Assembly: GCF_003096635.1 (NCBI RefSeq)
Contig: NZ_QEKV01000006.1
Location: 51,011-115,010, forward strand
DNA length: 64,000 bases
DNA from: Ezakiella coagulans
Lineage (GTDB): Bacteria; Bacillota; Clostridia; Tissierellales; Peptoniphilaceae
Direction: 5' to 3'
Under the pieces are notes generated by a model. That model was given only the letters and a program-made list of their open reading frames with translations, was not told the DNA's origin and ran no database searches. Below, piece by piece: positions 63,896 to 64,000 of the stretch (its first letter is position 1; the number at the start of each line of letters is the position of its first letter). The translations under genes were made by a program, and so were the position numbers.

Positions 63896-63904
63896 AGTTA
63901 TTAT

Positions 63905-64000
63905 AGTGCGGCTTCGTCCTAATCTCCCGGGAGGTCGCCCTCCGAGTACCTTCGGCGATGCAAGGCTTAACTTCTGTGTTCGGCATGGGTACAGGTGGAT
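63905..64000 (-). rRNA. rrf: 5S ribosomal RNA, 5' end cut by the window edge
   Basis: The minus-strand sequence contains the conserved 5S core: CCACCTGTACCCATGCCGAA, CACAGAAGTTAAG, GGTACTCGGAGGGCGACC and TCCCGGGAGATTAGGACG. About 96 nt are visible and the first 20 or so lie to the right of the window. The 3' end is set near 63905 by comparison with the usual length. It shows that the tRNA cluster is the tail of an rRNA operon on the minus strand. Confidence 0.95.

Overview
The window is very AT-rich and densely packed, and reads as a stretch of chromosome from a low-GC, Gram-positive anaerobe. The pointers are the IspH-S1 ribosomal protein fusion, the split ThrE exporter, a T-box in front of thrS, sigma-A promoters with 17-bp spacers, strong AGGAGG-type ribosome binding sites and a CD1247-type acidic protein. 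Taken together these suggest a clostridia-related anaerobic coccus (Tissierellia/Peptoniphilaceae, for example a Parvimonas-like organism). The genus is inference: no 16S gene is in view. No prophage, insertion sequence or CRISPR array was seen.

Layout. Positions 2-1770 (+): the end of a three-gene, translationally coupled Rad50/SbcC-like ATPase set, with the first gene running off the left edge. 1890-3431: RNase Y. 3458-4087: an AT-rich gap, then a Xer-type tyrosine recombinase (4173-5162) with two inverted repeats upstream. 5222-13200 (-): miaB-mutS-mutL-miaA-PLP lyase, for tRNA modification and mismatch repair. 13273-28882 (-): a very long collinear run from nusB down to the ispH-rpsA fusion. 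It carries xseA/xseB, a prenyl synthase, tlyA, recN, a NUDIX enzyme, pyrimidine phosphorylase, an M50 protease, scpA/scpB, rluB, an RpiR regulator, a flavoprotein, chorismate mutase, cmk and plsC. 28956-30260 (-): efp, a CD1247-type acidic protein and an Asp23 protein.

30412-36803 (-): a type IV pilus or type II secretion-like operon with four prepilin-like proteins, a short prepilin peptidase, GspL/PilN-like and PilO-like proteins and two unrecognised genes, but no assembly ATPase or PilC platform gene. 37090-43312 (-): the F1Fo ATP synthase operon atpBEFHAGDC, whose c subunit carries a sodium-type ligand set. Then come ornithine carbamoyltransferase (-) and, divergently (+), an AraC-type regulator with two DNA-binding domains followed by atpZ and atpI, which are thus separated from the main atp operon. 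46399-49645 (-): holA and comEC. 49763-51003 (+): a split threonine/serine exporter.

51041-62714 (-): an SLH protein, a small hypothetical protein, infC-rpmI-rplT with an autoregulatory-type leader and an AUU start for infC, an M20 dipeptidase, thrS with a T-box, tRNA-Cys and tRNA-Phe, a CPBP protease, hpt, valS, a NUDIX hydrolase and rpsT. 62842-64000 (-): eleven tRNA genes downstream of a 5S rRNA that is cut by the right edge, the tail of an rRNA operon.

Most of the window is core informational and housekeeping machinery. The unusual parts are the split SMC-like ATPase, a MutL whose C-terminal nuclease motifs are degenerate, the double-domain AraC protein linked to atpZ/atpI, the pilus operon without motor genes, and the palindromes in front of the recombinase.
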